Shown: piece by piece, positions 6,665-6,759 of the stretch
How the letters are laid out: each line of letters starts with the position of its first letter
How positions within the stretch are numbered: the first letter of the stretch is position 1
Origin: an uncultured Bacteroidales bacterium
GTDB taxonomy: Bacteria; Bacteroidota; Bacteroidia; Bacteroidales; Muribaculaceae
Length of the DNA stretch: 6,759 nucleotides
Direction of reading: 5' to 3'
Assembly: GCA_900554845.1 (NCBI GenBank)
Contig: USIY01000123.1
Span: 1 to 6,759, forward strand
Made by a program: the position numbers and the translations under genes
The notes under the pieces: model-generated
Database searches by the model: none
What the model was told of the DNA's origin: nothing
What the model saw: the letters and a program-made list of their open reading frames with translations, nothing else

Positions 6665-6759
6665 TTTCCGTCTCAAGAATCTGTTCCTTTGGAATAATAC
6701 TTGATAAGTAGCTAATAAAAATTAATGATTATATGTAGCTTATGGAACTTAACATGAAA

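Noticed and set aside
6742..6759. Possible start of a plus-strand gene at the window edge (ATG at 6742 or 6754)
   Set aside because: Only a few codons are visible and there is no matching promoter, so it cannot be supported.

Overview
The window looks like a chromosomal segment from a gut-type Bacteroidota, most likely Bacteroidales. Three things point there. Two promoters match the Bacteroides consensus exactly (TTTG, 19-20 bp, TAnnTTTG), at 1262-1292 and 5933-5964. The large outer-membrane receptor ends in the SKYKG...RL tail typical of a Bacteroidales receptor family. Nearly every product is an exported envelope protein. Family assignments come from reading the translated sequence; no database was searched.

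Layout: (1) 118-966, minus strand, an exported protein of unknown function. (2) 1001-1188, a gene-poor stretch with three nested inverted-repeat pairs enclosing a GC-richer core and the tail of an unidentified reading frame; it resembles a MITE or a collapsed insertion-sequence remnant. (3) A canonical promoter, then 1324-2877 on the plus strand, an exported TlpA-like thioredoxin-fold protein with an intact CGPC active site and a long unassigned N-terminal part. (4) Convergent with it, 2902-4983 on the minus strand, a TonB-dependent receptor-like outer-membrane barrel without the usual N-terminal carboxypeptidase-regulatory-like domain. (5) Upstream of the receptor, 5079-5906 on the minus strand, a membrane-spanning regulator with a C-terminal OmpR/ToxR-type winged helix. 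(6) 5978-6664, minus strand, a small outer-membrane beta-barrel protein.

The most interesting part is 4981-5974. The membrane-anchored DNA-binding protein lies directly upstream of, and in the same direction as, the receptor gene. The 97-bp gap between them holds three direct copies of TCTGAC with 10-11 bp phasing, as expected for OmpR-family operator half-sites. A perfect 7-bp stem inverted repeat abuts the receptor ATG. The regulator has its own canonical promoter, whose -33 box lies inside a 20-bp dyad. The inferred model is a self-contained circuit in which an envelope signal sensed by the regulator's periplasmic part controls the receptor. Neither signal nor substrate can be read from the sequence.

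No tRNA, rRNA, CRISPR array, intact transposase, phage gene or recognisable defence system was found.
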